Position numbers and translations under genes: made by a program. The notes beneath the pieces were generated by a model. It made no database searches. It was not told the origin of the DNA and saw only the letters and a program-made list of their open reading frames with translations. A stretch of 64,000 bases of DNA, from the NCBI GenBank assembly GCA_013407085.1, contig JACCGJ010006490.1, positions 62,001 to 126,000 on the forward strand. The letters run 5' to 3'. Position 1 is the stretch's first letter, and the number at the start of each line of letters is the position of its first letter. Below are positions 32,130 through 43,209 of the stretch, piece by piece. This DNA comes from Atriophallophorus winterbourni (Eukaryota; Platyhelminthes; Trematoda; Plagiorchiida; Microphallidae).

Positions 32130-32600
32130 TAATATGTATTACTGTGTTAAATTTTATGTGATTTCCTTGTAAAATAAATGTTTGTTAACTATTTTTATAA
32201 AACAATTTTGAAAAAACTTGTTTTGCTTATCTTAGTGTGGGCAACGAAAAAGGTTTAGAATGAATGCAAGTGATTTTACATGATTTTCTGAGTGTACAGT
32301 TTCCAAAAGAAGCTAAGTCAACCGTGTTTGTGTAGTTGCGCAAGAGTGAAAAATAATATTGTGAAGGTTTTCGTAAGAAAAAGCACACTTACATCCAACA
32401 TAGATCAAAAACTAAGAAAGAAAAACTGTTCAAAATTTTTTTTATTGCACTCGTTGGCAATTTTTACATACACATGCTCATTTTATTTATTTTATCTCAA
32501 GTTTTACTACAACAATTTGCGAAAGCAAAATGCGCACCGCGACTGAAATTCAGCATTTGAGAAAAAAAGTGTTATAAGTTTTACATACACTTTATTATAC
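32130..32600. other. No feature supported
   Basis: Very AT-rich part of the copy-1-specific insertion between the hammerhead array and the transposase. The short ORFs have no motif. Confidence 0.5.
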
Positions 32601-32711
32601 GAAATAATGAGACAAAACCATATATGCTGTTGCAAACTGAAAATAAATCAAGCCCTTTTGTCTAGGGACAAAACTCAGATAATGTTCAGTTCTTCAGCCA
32701 TTGCATGGGTC

Positions 32712-33330
32712 TTACAACTGGCCCTCATGACCCCGTCTTTTCGCGCGCTCTTGGCGCCTAATAGTATCAATTGCCTTCGGGGGCTGTTTGGCCTGCTTGC
32801 TGCTTTTCCTTGCGGCATCTCTCACTCTGCTGGTATCTGCCTGCACTGCAAAGTCCTCTGCATGGTTCCCTGCAGCCAAATCCAGATCTTGCAGAACACT
32901 CAGCATGGTAGAGGACCCTTTGTTGAAGCGTTGAACGGCAGCTGCTACAGATGTGTCGACTGGGCGGAGACATGCCCACCGTTCTTTAGAGCACTGCCTC
33001 CGAACCATGGAGTGGAAAGACTCGTTGCTATTTTCAGTCTTTTCGCCTAGACACCACTCCAGCAAGCTCCTGTCTGCAAGGCGTTTATAGACGGGGACCC
33101 TTTGAAAACTGATTTCTCGGGGGAGAGGGTGGGGGTGAAACCGAAGGGGAACGTTGGCATCCAGGTCGCGTTGAAAGAGGCACCATGACTCCGCTCCTTT
33201 GGGGCAGCGCAGATGGTATGGCTCCTTCGTTGTGGAGGCAGTGTGGAAGTACGAGCTGCCTGGAATCAAAGTGGCCACAAAATACGGTCTTGAGAAGTTC
33301 TTCCAGGGCTTGGAGATTCACATTATTATT
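32712..33330 (-). pseudogene. Mutator-like transposase C-terminal fragment
   Basis: The minus-strand frame (33,278 to 32,712) reads LRCPKGAESWCLFQRDLD, then VYKRLADRSLLEWCLGEKTE, NSNESFHSMV and STSVAAAVQRFNKGSS-like sequence, ending in a basic tail (SSKQAKQPPKAIDTIRRQER). CP.G..SWC, YKRL.D..LLE.C..G.T.N.NES.HS and AV..FN.G are hallmarks, recalled from the invertebrate family, of Mutator-like transposase domain proteins. Upstream, the frame shifts to ALEELLKTVFCGHFDS. The N-terminal catalytic part is missing. The fragment is visibly more GC-rich than its AT-rich surroundings, which suggests a recent or foreign origin. Confidence 0.65.
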
Positions 33331-33391
33331 GTGGTTTTGCTTTGCGACTGATTGAAGTCATGTGGGTTGTGGTTGAGGATCAGCTAAATGT

Positions 33392-33700
33392 TTAGTACGG
33401 TTCGGGAAAAAAATTTCTCCACCGATGTACACTCTGCGAAATTTGCTGTATCAATCGCTGCCGTAGTAGCATTCTTCTTTTTATTGGATCTTTTTTGTCA
33501 TACTTGTGTACCGTCCTAAACTTGTACATCTTTCTCGAACTGTTTGACAACGTTTCAATCGATGAAATTGTCTCATTCAAAGCGTTGCCGGAAGTAGGCT
33601 TGTTGCTGTGACGGAAACTGCCGAAATAGCATTCGGGTGGCATTACGCGGTGATCACGCGGCAAGCCGATAAATCCGATCACTCGGAATGAAAAGCCGAA
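33392..33700 (-). CDS. Unrecognised ORF upstream of the transposase fragment
   Basis: A 96-codon minus-strand frame has a charged C-terminal half (HKYDKKDPIKRRMLLRQRLI). It sits in the same GC-raised insertion and on the same strand as the transposase fragment. It could be part of the element's N-terminal coding sequence or chance. No motif was recognised. Confidence 0.3.
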   Translation of the reverse strand, partial: FGFSFRVIGFIGLPRDHRVMPPECYFGSFRHSNKPTSGNALNETISSIETLSNSSRKMYKFRTVHKYDKKDPIKRRMLLRQRLIQQISQSVHRWRNFFPEPY

Positions 33701-34066
33701 GCTGTGGGCCGATGAGAACGCGTTTCTGCATGAAAAATGCCCTCCATTTCCGCGCCAATTGTGCCTTTGTGAATAAACGTTTACACGTGTAAATAAGTTA
33801 TGTTAAAGGTCGTTTCTTGCCCTTTCAACCGGTGTACAACATGATGGGTGTTTCGTAGTGAAACTGCCCGTAAGCATGGGTTGAAAGACGGCGTTTTACG
33901 GAAAAAAATATTTTGAACCAGTCCTTCAAAAACTCCTTTATTTTCAAGAAAATAAGTATTTTAGTCAAAATAATTTATGATACCGAATAAAATAGAAATC
34001 AAATTATCATTTTCTGAAGAAAAAATCAAAACACATTTTTGGAAGATAATGTCATGACGTGAGGTG

Positions 34067-34250
34067 GCTTAAACAGCTTGATCGTGTACCAGCCTTATCT
34101 AACAGTGGCTTGTTTAACATTTTACAAATGATTCAAGGTATACGTATCCCGATCGAACTGTCCTGTCTGATGAGACCAAGCAGAGCGAAATCCGTCTTGA
34201 AATGTGTGATGGAACTGCATGTAAATATGGATTTTTCACTACTAATGTAG
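34067..34250 (+). mobile_element. Family-A short variant
   Basis: AACAGCTTGATCGTGTACCAG, CTAACAGTGGCTTGTTTAACA, CTGATGAGACCAAGCAGAGC (34,167) and GCATGTAAATATGGATTTTTC follow the family-A order in a shorter form of about 180 bp. GAAATCCGTC occupies the second core strand. The copy-2 counterpart is at 61,235-61,420. Confidence 0.65.
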
Positions 34251-34467
34251 TTCAACGCGTTGATCAATCACTCATAAAACGAAGACTTGGATGTATAGAT
34301 ATTCAGCAATCAGAAGCGTTAACCTGCATTTTTATTGAATAGTTGACGATATCCGAATAATAATTCAATTACTATGCGAACATACCCATGAGTTTAGAAA
34401 CCTCACAAATCCAAAATATGTGATGATATTTACAAGGTGCTGTCGTCACGAAAAAACTAGAACTTAC

Positions 34468-34562
34468 CGCTCGTACGCGTTGTTCAACGTTTTGCTTTGT
34501 TTTACCATAATTCATGGCTAACTGCAGTTCGTCGTCATGCGGGATGGTGGCATACATTAAAA
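34468..34562 (-). CDS. 95-nt coding exon (copy 1)
   Basis: Minus-strand exon with acceptor CATCCTCAAAAG and donor GTAAGT. It encodes VLMYATIPHDDELQLAMNYG, then KTKQNVEQRVRA. Its phase fits the upstream 18-nt exon at 36,234-36,251 (together ..TKNVR-V-LMYATIPHD) and the next exon, which starts on a codon. The paralog at 61,614-61,708 differs by a few conservative residues (PHDNELQLAMNFGQ). The protein is unidentified. Exon symmetry suggests one repeated extracellular module. Confidence 0.7.
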
Positions 34563-34599
34563 CTTTTGAGGATGTAAGAGAAAAACTTCAGCAAGATTG

Positions 34600-35110
34600 A
34601 AAGTGACACACAATAAGAAACGTAATCTATTAGAGTATCATTGAGTAGTATATTGATGGCAAACTTGAAATCTATCCTTCTCAATGTATATGGAAATAAG
34701 ATTTACCGTGTTATAAAGGTGGAGGTGCTTCGAAGTCCATCTCCCGAAGAAATATAGATTAAAACATGAAACTTAAAAACAACTGCCGTAAACATTTTGA
34801 ATTCTCGATTACATTTATTCCATTGTACACCCCGCAGAATCACAGGGAGTGATTCGTGAGTTTAGATCTTGCATCCATTAAATTTATGAAGAACACAATA
34901 TTTAATATAATATTATAATTTATAATACGAATATAATAAGATATTCGTGGATAAAAATGTCACACGGTGTCACTGCTTGATACTCCTATTCAGATTCATC
35001 CGGATAATGACAACAAAAATGTTCTAATCAAGCGTTTAAATATAACAGTGAATACTCCGAATTGTTTTTTATTGAGAATTTAGAAAATATCCTCTTTCAT
35101 TAATTTAAGT
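34600..35110. other. Intron-like, paralogous to 61,740-62,460
   Basis: Shared landmarks include TACACCCCGCAGAATCACAGG (34,826/62,161). No exon supported. Confidence 0.5.
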
Positions 35111-35119
35111 CGGCCAGCC

Positions 35120-35390
35120 TCTCCAAAAACATGTGTGGGCACATGTGACTTTACCGACTAGTCATGCCAGCTTTATCTAACACTGGCTTACAATCTTAAA
35201 CCATGTGATAGAAATGCATGCAAATGAGCATTGTTAGTCTGCTTTATCACTGTATGTTTATTCAATGTATGCTACTGTGTCCGCAATGTCAGTTCCTGAT
35301 AAGTTAGATTCGCAAGAAACTGGTCGTGTGGTGTGTGTCAGGCAAATGCGTGCAAATACAGATATTTTGTTTTAAAAAACATCTTCGTCA
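35120..35390 (+). mobile_element. Family-A-related pair of units
   Basis: The sequence has GTGGGCACATGTGAC, TAGTCATGCCAGC and GAAATGCATGCAAATG. The HHR position CTGATAAGTTAGA..GAAACTGGTCGTGTGG lies near 35,300-35,345, and the ATATTTTG end near 35,377. The copy-2 counterpart is at 62,455-62,710. The core is degenerate (CTGATAA). Confidence 0.65.
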
Positions 35391-35399
35391 GGTTTTGTT

Positions 35400-35690
35400 G
35401 GTTGAATGATCTTGCCAAATTGAATGTTGTTAATTGCGCTTTCTCACTCAAAATGCCTTACGTGACGTCATCCCCAAACCATCAAATGTAATAAGAAAAC
35501 ATAAGCCAGATCGGCAACTATTCCTTGACTACCATTATTTTGTCGAAGCAAGGGAGAAATAAATAATCAATGCGATTATAACATTGCGAAATTCAATGAA
35601 CGTTGTTAAGAAAACAAAATCAGTCGATAAATCGTAAAGCATTCATCGATTGTAATAATCTCGGGTTTCATTTCAATGCTTTAAACAGCG
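35400..35690. other. Intron-like, paralogous to 62,710-63,010
   Basis: Conserved with copy 2 (ATCAAATGTAATAAGAAAACAT block) but without a conserved frame. Confidence 0.5.
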
Positions 35691-35699
35691 ATGTACTAC

Positions 35700-36095
35700 A
35701 AGACGTAATGCTCCACTGCCCTAGTCCTGTTAAGCTATAAATCAAAATGAACGCTAATTGAACCTGAAAATACTATCTCCACCTGATGATGGCAAACCGA
35801 CAGAAACCGATAGTGGTGTATAAGAGAAGGGGTTGTGAGCACCGCAATATATTTTACTTTTATAAGCGCCTCGAACGCTTGGCCAGGGATAACTTTGTGA
35901 TTCTGTATTTGAGAATCTTGGTTCTTCATAAGAACACTATATAACGGTGGCTTACAAGTATAAATTCGTTTACCACTACACTACTGTTTAAATGCTCATT
36001 AAACATCATATTACTGTTTCCAACTGATGGAGGCAAACAGCCAGAAACCGGTAGTGGTGTATAAGTGAAGAGGATTTGAGCACCGCGATATAATA
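35700..36095 (+). mobile_element. Family-C hammerhead repeat array, two units
   Basis: The units share (T/G)GCTTGGCCAG..ATCACTTTGTGATTCTGTAT-type sequence, TTCATAAGAACACTATATAA, and a HHR position ending GAAACCG(A/G)TAGTGGTGTATAAG. Cores: CTGATGA at 35,783 with GGC-AAACC-GAC as stem II, and CTGATGG at 36,024 with GGC-AAACA-GCC. Spacing is about 241 bp. Copy 2 has three units. Confidence 0.7.
36012..36062 (+). ncRNA. Hammerhead-like core, family C
   Basis: CTGATGG, a GGC-AAACA-GCC stem II with an A-A pair next to the core, GAAAC, palindromic CCGG and a GTA triplet before GTGGTG. CTGATGG replaces CTGATGA, so activity is doubtful. The consensus of five family-C copies has CTGATGA. Confidence 0.55.
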
Positions 36096-36233
36096 AAATG
36101 AACCTAATTTATTACGAAGTTGAAGTGAAGTGCCATATCTGTACGCCTTATCATCAAATTTAGAACAATTCTTCTCTTTATCAATAGCAAAATTTTAATA
36201 ATCACATTGAATGTTTGTCCACAATGTACATAC

Positions 36234-36251
36234 CACGAACATTCTTGGTAA
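36234..36251 (-). CDS. Putative 18-nt micro-exon (copy 1)
   Basis: On the minus strand TCATTTTACAG is followed by TTACCAAGAATGTTCGTG and then a GTATGT donor. Phase +1 in and out joins the 240-nt exon at 38,447-38,686 to the 95-nt exon at 34,468-34,562 without a stop. The 18 bases and both splice sites are identical at 63,812-63,829. Flanks are also similar, so conservation alone is not decisive. Micro-exons are a known feature of schistosome genes. Confidence 0.5.
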
Positions 36252-36299
36252 CTGTAAAATGATTGATAAAGTCTTTTGAGAGGTTCTCGTTTCAAAATT

Positions 36300-37430
36300 C
36301 AGTAATATTGATTAGGAGCTAATGAAATTATGAGGAAATGTGCGGAATCATTAATGAATACAATATTGCTTATTTAATGTCACTGTAGCGTTCATCACAT
36401 GCTGTACAATCCAAATTGAATGTGTCAACCGTATCCAAATCGATTATTTGTAACATTTGCTAACTATTTTATATGCAATCATCATGGAAAGCTTGAAACG
36501 TTTTACTCAACAATAACAAGGTTCCATCTATCAGTCTCATGTAAACACGATTCAAACTTGTCAATGATCGTAAACACGAATAATGAGACAAATCTCATCC
36601 AAAAACGACAAATATTTTCACGGGTACATAATACAACCATAATCACCAATCTCTCATTCAACGAATAGTATGAAAGAAAAGTGCTTGTTTTTCATAATTA
36701 TTATCAAGAAAAATGAGATACTACCTAAATTTTAGAATACGCAATCAAATTGCGAAGCAATACTATTATCATTTTATTAATAAATACGAGATACATTGAA
36801 CAAATAGAAAATTGTTTGACATAGGTCTATTTAAATTCGTTTCAGTCATTCTAAGATAAAAGAAAAGTAGTTAGCTTGTATATTCTTTATATTGTGTGGA
36901 ATTCGGGTGAAATATTCAACAGAATAAGATTGTAAATAATGAAAAGTAAACTCTAATTTTGAGCGTCATCTAGTAAACACATGATTTGCATAAAATTGAA
37001 GGGAAATATCAAATGTGGTCAACGCTCTGTGTTTTGCTAGAAATGGGGATTTCGAATAAAATTCCTTTATAAAATTAATTGATCGGGCGTTAATATTTGC
37101 AATAGTTTCCATTAAAACTTGACGTCATACGTTTTGTCTGAAATACACACTGGCGTAATTATTTTCAATAATACGAGAACATGTTTTATTAGAGTTTACC
37201 CACTCATTATCGACAATTGCTGAAATATGTGAAAACGTTTTGTGAATTTTATGTCATATCAGCTTTAGAAATCAACGTGTGAGCAAGTGAAATAACGCGT
37301 CCAATTCTCTATTATAATCTTCACCTACTGTTCAATTCGATTGAACAGCTGAAATTTCATTATCGATATACAACTTGAGAGTTTCACATTTGCCATTGTT
37401 GCGCTGCTATAAAACCCGTGAATAATCGTA
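36300..37430. other. No feature supported
   Basis: AT-rich, non-repetitive within the window beyond about 36,420, which matches the end of copy 2 at 64,000. No ORF with a motif. Confidence 0.5.
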
Positions 37431-37436
37431 TTGACG

Positions 37437-37830
37437 AATCAGAGGAGACCTTATCTTACTTTACAAAACATTTCATACCCCAAGCCATCCCTCACAAGAT
37501 TTATTCAAGCGAAGGGATACAAGAAATTATTGGACCCATGAAAATGTTCTGGTCGTACCCCTTCGCGCCTGAAATGTAGAAGGTATTTTTATTCTGTCTG
37601 TGTCTGTTTTACTTGGAACAGTTTACCTCCGACCGTTGCTCACTTCACTAGCTTGCATGAATTTAAAACGAAATTAGACAAATTTTCATTGCATTATTTG
37701 TTTCCAGAACATTTATATACTGTTTAATCTATTTCGTTATATTGTTTATACACATTAATTTTAATTTTTACCATCCTATGGTTGTTGTTAAGCTTGTTGC
37801 TTTTTAGACCATTAAAAACCTCGAATTATC
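37437..37830 (+). mobile_element. CR1-like LINE 3' end
   Basis: The first bases encode the ORF2 C-terminus (RGDLILLYKTFHT-like, then PLQDLF-like reading) parallel to the 8.3-kb copy. Near 37,660 the sequence encodes a CMNLKRN segment, then comes the common tail with CCATCCTATGGTTGTTGTTAAG at 37,770 and ACCATTAAAAACCTCGAATTA. The tail motif is shared with 8,105-8,160 (minus) and 53,145-53,215. Decayed and 5'-truncated. Confidence 0.65.
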
Positions 37831-37839
37831 AAGAATTGC

Positions 37840-38440
37840 ATTATATCATCGAATACGCTTATACAAAATTGACCACACAGTTAAAGACATCCATTCTATC
37901 ACGTTATTCCAACATGCAATGCCGAATACGTGAATGATGTTTGCACATATCACCGAGAGGCTCGTGCCTGGAATATGTTGAGCATTAGTGAAGAAAGTTG
38001 AAATTTGAAAACATTGTTGAATTTAACTGATTTTAGCAAGTTTAACTTTGACTGTGATCACCTGACAGAAATTATCCATGTTTGCCTACATTATCGAAGC
38101 TTCAGATTTCGCTATGTACCTCATCAATCTAAATTTAATACCGAATTTCGGAATTTTAGTATACCTTCAACAATTTCGATCTGTTACGTGGCCCAAAAAT
38201 TGCATAAGTTTCGCTAAATGAATTTTGAAGGTGAGGAATTAGAAAGAGGCCTTGGTTCTGGCCATTTTTCGAATTATCCTTCAACTAAATTCCGAGTTGA
38301 TGGGACATTTTGTTATATTGAAATTTACACCTGACATTATTGCTAGCATTAAAGTTATATTGTTCTACTCCAAATTACTCCGAACATACATAGCAATTTA
38401 TTCGCGGTTTTTCCTTCGAATAATGCGATTTTACAAGCCC
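37840..38440. other. No feature supported
   Basis: Contains a 70-codon plus-strand ORF (38,005-38,217) without a motif or second copy. Probably intronic. Confidence 0.45.
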
Positions 38441-38446
38441 AAATAC

Positions 38447-38686
38447 TTCCTTTAATTTGTGGCTGTAATAGTGGTGTTTCCACCAGACTATGGCATATGA
38501 TTGAATTCACGTAGCCTCGATAATGCCAACAACCAAGGATTATTGGACGGGCTCCTGTTGCTCTAAACGTATATCGGTCGATGATCAAAACGAAAGAACT
38601 TCCAGCTACATGTGATTCCAGTCGAATTAAGTGCGCTATTTCTCCGGTAATTGCATTAGGATAAGTCATCATACTCAAATAGTAGG
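38447..38686 (-). CDS. 240-nt coding exon, unnamed extracellular-type protein
   Basis: Minus-strand exon with ATATATCAG acceptor and GTATTT donor. It encodes YYLSMMTYPNAITGEIAHLI, then ESHVAGSSFVLIIDRYTFRA and GCWHYRGYVNSIICHSLVET. The frame is open over the whole exon. Phase is two bases in and one base out, which fits the 18-nt exon at 36,234-36,251 and then the 95-nt exon. The counterpart in copy 2 would lie beyond the window. Hydrophobic strands and paired cysteines suit a secreted or membrane-anchored ectodomain. No family recognised. Confidence 0.55.
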
Positions 38687-38689
38687 CTG

Positions 38690-39955
38690 ATATATTTTAG
38701 AGCTAATGTAAACGCACTGTCGGATGAAAGTCTATTAGTTTGGTTTCTTGTATACATATTATATTTTAGCCACATAAATTTCATTTGTTATGAAATTATA
38801 AAAGAGTGTTTTTTGAATAACACAAACAACGTTTTCACAAACTTACAAATATTGAGTTGGCAATAGCCACTTTTGAATATTATTACTGTAATTTTAAAAA
38901 AAATTATGTAAGACTTTTGATGTTATTTATAAAAATGAAATATAACAAATGTTGACGTGTATAGTTAGGATTTCACATTCGAAATTCACATTTCTGAAAA
39001 ACAAAAAGTTTAAAATCCTTTGTGTATAAATCTTTGAAAAATTAATATCTTTGACAAACCTTCGAAAGTAAGCTCTCAACAATTTCGAACAGGAAAAAAA
39101 TATAATCATCGGGAAAATCAAGAGGCATACGATTATTTGCTGACTATAGCACCGTAATTAAACTAAATGCGAAATACAAATCACAAACCCGTGTAAAGCA
39201 ACCTAACGAAAAATAGCCACATGTTGTGTCTACGAATATTGCTGCCTTGGAAATTTAATATTTTCCATGGTATTTATAGGATCCAGCTAATGTATCTCTA
39301 TCAATACGAGAGCACAGTTCATGATAAAATGGAAAGCGTGTCTATGATTGGACAAATTAAAACTGCTTTGAAATTCGGAAATCTTGCTGATATCTCCAGT
39401 GAAATGATTTAGAATGGATAAATTTCATCATTTGCAAATGCACTTGAGCATATAAATATTTTTATAAATATGAAACACGTGGGAAAATGTGAATAATTTT
39501 CATTTGCGAAACAAGAGATTGAGCGTTAGATTGAACTCAGAAAGTTTTATGGTAGAAAAAGCAGTAAACCTAACAATAACCATAGAATGAAAAGGTATAT
39601 GGAATAAATGATATAAAATCTCACAAAAGCTAATAGGGACAGTTGAATTAAGTTGTATAATTTCATTGCAATGCATGAGATCCCAATACTTACTTGTACG
39701 CAGAATATACGAAAACGATATATATGAAATGAATATATTTTCACGTAATTCAGTTTTAAGTTACATAATTCTTAAAACAGACTAACAATTCAGCTATACA
39801 TATTTTTCTAAAGATAAATACACGGGTTTACATGGTACGTGGGTCAACACTCCCACAAATTCAAATAGGCACTAAGTGAATATTTTCCATTAAAAACATG
39901 AAACATTCTATCAAAAATGCGTAGGCCCATTTTCAAAAAAAATTGGTAGTTTTCT
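38690..39955. other. No feature supported
   Basis: AT-rich, low-complexity in places. No repeat partner or motif-bearing ORF seen. Confidence 0.5.
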
Positions 39956-39959
39956 GTAG

Positions 39960-40745
39960 AATATCTTCGCGTTTGCACTTGTTTACTCAAATCAGAAGTT
40001 ATTGCGATTTACGTTACATTTCGTCAAAATTCTTTCAAACTTTCGACAACAATTTTCACCACATTTATTGCATGAAATTAATTTTATTCTTTCTAGAGCT
40101 GGGTTTTCCAATCAAGTGTGCGAGACATCTTGTCAAATGAGTGCGAGATTCTTTTCAGATTTTGTCTTGTACAGATTGTCGTCATTCTCTGAAGATTCAA
40201 TTTTTTCAGCGTATTCTGTGTTCCATTTCACTTGTGTCTCTAATAAACAGTTGTTATTCTAATATATTTAGCTTGTATTATTTTAATTAACTATCACTAT
40301 TTTTCAAGATTACAAATGTCAAATTCTAAATTACCCCACACTAATATCAAATGAAAGTTAATGCAATGATTTTTATCTCCAGTATGTGTATAGTTGCAGT
40401 GAAATAACTGAAGATTTGCAAAAACCCTATGACTGCTTTTATATGTTGCCTTCTCAAATGCAAAATTAAGGCCATAAATTTTGCATGAACATTTCAACTA
40501 TCAGCGTGGTGGAGCAGGTTTCACAGGTCATGATTTTGAATCATTGAAAGAAAACACGATCAGCTTTGATTCACACGGAATCCTTTAAAAATGAGGTATT
40601 ATCTGCCGGCAAACCAATATTGCCTCTTCATACCACGTGGCATATAAAGTATCCAAATACAAGAATCGTGATACAAATGTAGAAGAAGTGAATAAGTCAT
40701 ATAAATTGCGGAGAAGGAAGGGCATTGTTCAATGCTGCTAGTACG
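39960..40745. repeat. Dispersed repeat, second copy of 500-1,240
   Basis: Aligned in the same orientation with 500-1,240, including GTGTGCGAGACATC near 40,117 and the AAGTAT(C/A)CAAATACAAGAATC block near 40,650. Non-coding in both places. Confidence 0.7.
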
Positions 40746-40789
40746 GATAAATTTAGTTGTGTCATACTGAATACTAGGAAATTAAAATA

Positions 40790-41165
40790 AAACATGCGTT
40801 GCTTAGATTTATTTGAGAGTAACTTTAATGCAAAAGGCAAAACGACTGTTCAATGTTGACTGTTTTTGCTGACATTTGCCTGTTCGTGTGAGCACCACGT
40901 TATGATTAATCGCACACGGAAAATTATTCAAGAGCAGAAGAGTTTCAAATCTAGATGTGTGCATCTCATCGATACGATGGCGGTCAGAAGTTCACGAGTG
41001 ATATTTTGCACATGAAGGTTTCAATAATTGTTACTTTCAATCTTAGGTGCTTGGTAGAGCCTAGAATATTGGTGTTTTGAACAAGTGGCCATCTCAACAA
41101 CTTTAGCACAGCAAAACAGTTTTACTAAGACTAAGCTGCGTATATTTCGCTGGTAAACTGAGCAA
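40790..41165 (+). repeat. Fragment of the 2.59-kb composite unit (3' flank)
   Basis: Matches 12,105-12,475 and 14,690-15,055 through GTTGCTTAGATTTAT(C/T)TGAG, CGATACGATGGCGGTCAGAAG and AGTTTTACTAAGACT. It has diverged more than the tandem copies and lacks RT sequence. Confidence 0.75.
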
Positions 41166-41169
41166 AATA

Positions 41170-42660
41170 TTGTATAAACGCAGTTTAATAAAATCCAACA
41201 TGGTTATCTAAACGTCATATTAAGAAAGTCGTGTATTAGCATCATCGTAAATTATAAATAGGATCATAAATGTGCTGCTTATCGCAAATATAGGTTAGGA
41301 TCCGTCAGTGTTCACAGTAAGGCTGCGAAGCCAGGTTTAGTTGACTGCATCACAGGTCATACTTAGGCAACAAAATAAATATCATCAAACAACATTTGAT
41401 CTTGAGATTGAGTAAACTGTCATCTAATTTGAAATCTCCTAATAGCTAAAAAAGAAGAAAACTGATGGGAATATGTTTGTGAGCGGTCGTGTGTTCATAA
41501 CTGAATGAAATTTTTCTGCAGTCGGTGACCGCAGTCAGTCTCCATAAAATGTATATGCCCTTTGTGATTTTAATCTGATTTGCTGAACGATTCATCGCCA
41601 AAATGTTTGCTTCAGTCCAGCACGTTGCTTTATTCTGATCAACAGTGACGAAGTGCACAGCCTTCAAAAGCTGTTGAGGTTGTTCATCTGCGGCTGTCTT
41701 GAACGGTACTGTCTTTTGACCAGTTCGGGCGCAATCATTTCGAGTTACGAGGTTTCGATCGTACACAATAGTTGTCGTCCGACTTTGGAATACAATCAAG
41801 AGCCCTCAATATTTCGGGTTCTGGGGGTATTGCATGAGGACGGTTCGAGCAAAAATATCATATAAGATTCGGGGAGATGCACAACGCCAGCCTCTTTCGT
41901 TAATTTCGCTTAAATGCGCCCTGCGCGTTGAGGGCTTGCGATGTTCAGGTTAGCAAGAAACGATTGACAAATCGGATCAAAGTGACAAGCGAGATAGACA
42001 AGTTGAATTCGGTGTTGTATTTACTTAATTTGCCTATATAAAGTAGCCGTACATTCTTATTTTTATCATGTGCTTAATAAACGTTATTAACCGATTGGCA
42101 TTCTCTTGCCTTGAGAGATTCATGGATGAACGCGATTAACGTTATGCATCGTGACCTCGTTGATGCATTGAGGTGATAATGCAATGTTTGATCGAGTGAC
42201 TTGAAGCCTGTGTAAACAATGTAATAGAATTTAGAGCATGAAACGCGATTTACCCCTGATTCACATGGCGTAATCATCACAGCCTCCCACAACACCTACG
42301 ATATCCACTTGGCTCTAATTTTTGACACCGTGTTCGTTCGGCTTCGGACAGTGTGATATCTCAAGAGCACTGATATCTGGCATCATATTTTAGACAATAC
42401 AGCGTGTGGCTAAACGCTTCAAGAAATATAGTGAACGATTGTAAACAGCAACATGGCCGCAGATAACAAAAGTATGCATCTTTTTATCAAGATAGTAAAT
42501 TATTTTGGTCATAATATCCATATCGTTAGTAGGTTTAGTATTTTTCGATGAGATTTTATCAAATTTGAACAAGGATGGTCATATGGCCACGTTAAGTTCT
42601 GAACAGAGAAACATTAGAACCTCTGTGCTCCTGTGACTTCACCTAACGGAAAAGCGCCGT
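41170..42660. other. No feature firmly supported
   Basis: Several ORFs of 70-117 codons occur on both strands (41,446-41,799 minus is the longest). None shows a recognised motif. The part near 42,400-42,660 may be the decayed upstream RT of the adjoining PLE, but the frame is too broken to say. Confidence 0.4.
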
Positions 42661-42675
42661 GATATTCTCTGGAAT

Positions 42676-43205
42676 TATAAATTAAACAGATTGGAAGCAT
42701 TCCATAGTTACCTCAACAACTTGGATCCCAAAATCCAAATTACAAAGGTGATTGAGTCGACAGGAGGGACACTTCCATTCGTGGACTGTCTCGCGCGAAA
42801 GCAGAATGGTGAAATAAGCACTACGGTCTATCGTAAGCCAATCGACACAGATGCGCACCCCCAAAATGTATTTACTTCAGTGACGAACTCGCTGCTCTAA
42901 AAAGTTAAACGCTTGTGCAGCGATGGTGCCGATAAAAAACAAGCCCATCGAGAAGTTACTCGTCGACTTGGTGATCATGGTTACCCTATGAGCCAACTGA
43001 AATGGGTTAAATACCCAGCACCCATAACGGAAAATTTTTTGCGTACAACAGTTTCTATACCTTACGTTAAGGAAGCGACAGAGGGGATAAGTCGAATCTT
43101 GAATAAAGCAGGTATAGAGTAACATATTAAAGGGGTAGAACACTCAGATCCTTATTAACGCATCTCAAGGATAAAACACATTCAGGCTGCTCCGGGCTAT
43201 TACCT
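42676..43205 (+). mobile_element. Penelope-like element RT fragment
   Basis: The plus-strand frame 42,691-42,900 reads FHSYLNNLDPKIQITKVIES, then GGTLPFVDCLARKQNG and TTVYRKPIDTDAHPQN. This is the PLE RT block after the active site, with LPF.D and VYRKPT.TD signatures. After a stop, 42,903-43,122 reads KRLCSDGADKKQAHREV, RRLGDHGYPMSQLKW and FLRTTVSIPYVKEATEGISR, parallel to the 3.46-kb PLE. A shifted remnant (LLTHLKDKT) follows to about 43,170. The active-site part, GIY-YIG and ends are missing, and it abuts a LINE ORF1 on the other strand. Confidence 0.85.
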
Positions 43206-43209
43206 TGGG

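Larger units (their letters stand above)
31511..34066. mobile_element. 2.5-kb insertion present only in segment copy 1
   Basis: Copy 2 goes from TTGATTAA straight to ACAACTTGATCG near 61,235. Copy 1 has about 2.5 kb at this point. The ends carry an imperfect inverted repeat: CTCACGGCATTGA at 31,519 and, reversed, CTCACGTCATGA ending at 34,063. Inside lie a family-A tandem array and a GC-rich Mutator-like transposase fragment. One DNA transposon carrying the rest is the simplest reading, but successive insertions are possible. No convincing target duplication was found. Confidence 0.5.
18690..36400. repeat. Segmental duplication, copy 1 (partner 47,205-64,000)
   Basis: Almost all unique-looking sequence here has a counterpart at 47.2-64.0 kb in the same order and orientation. 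Matching points are 18,740/47,280, 20,400/49,070, 23,700/54,230, 25,500/56,100, 27,800/57,500, 29,100/58,750, 31,000/60,680, 34,500/61,650 and 36,230/63,810. The offset steps because of insertions: 31.5-34.1 kb is present only here, and 50.2-53.2 kb only in copy 2. The paralogous exons indicate tandem duplication of a gene or of a multi-exon module. Confidence 0.9.

Noticed and set aside
31595..32145. Target-site duplication around the family-A tandem array
   Set aside because: Left (TTTATATAAAG) and right (TTTAATATGTA) flanks are only loosely similar AT-rich sequence.
32607..33050. 147-codon plus-strand ORF
   Set aside because: It is the antisense shadow of the Mutator-like transposase frame.
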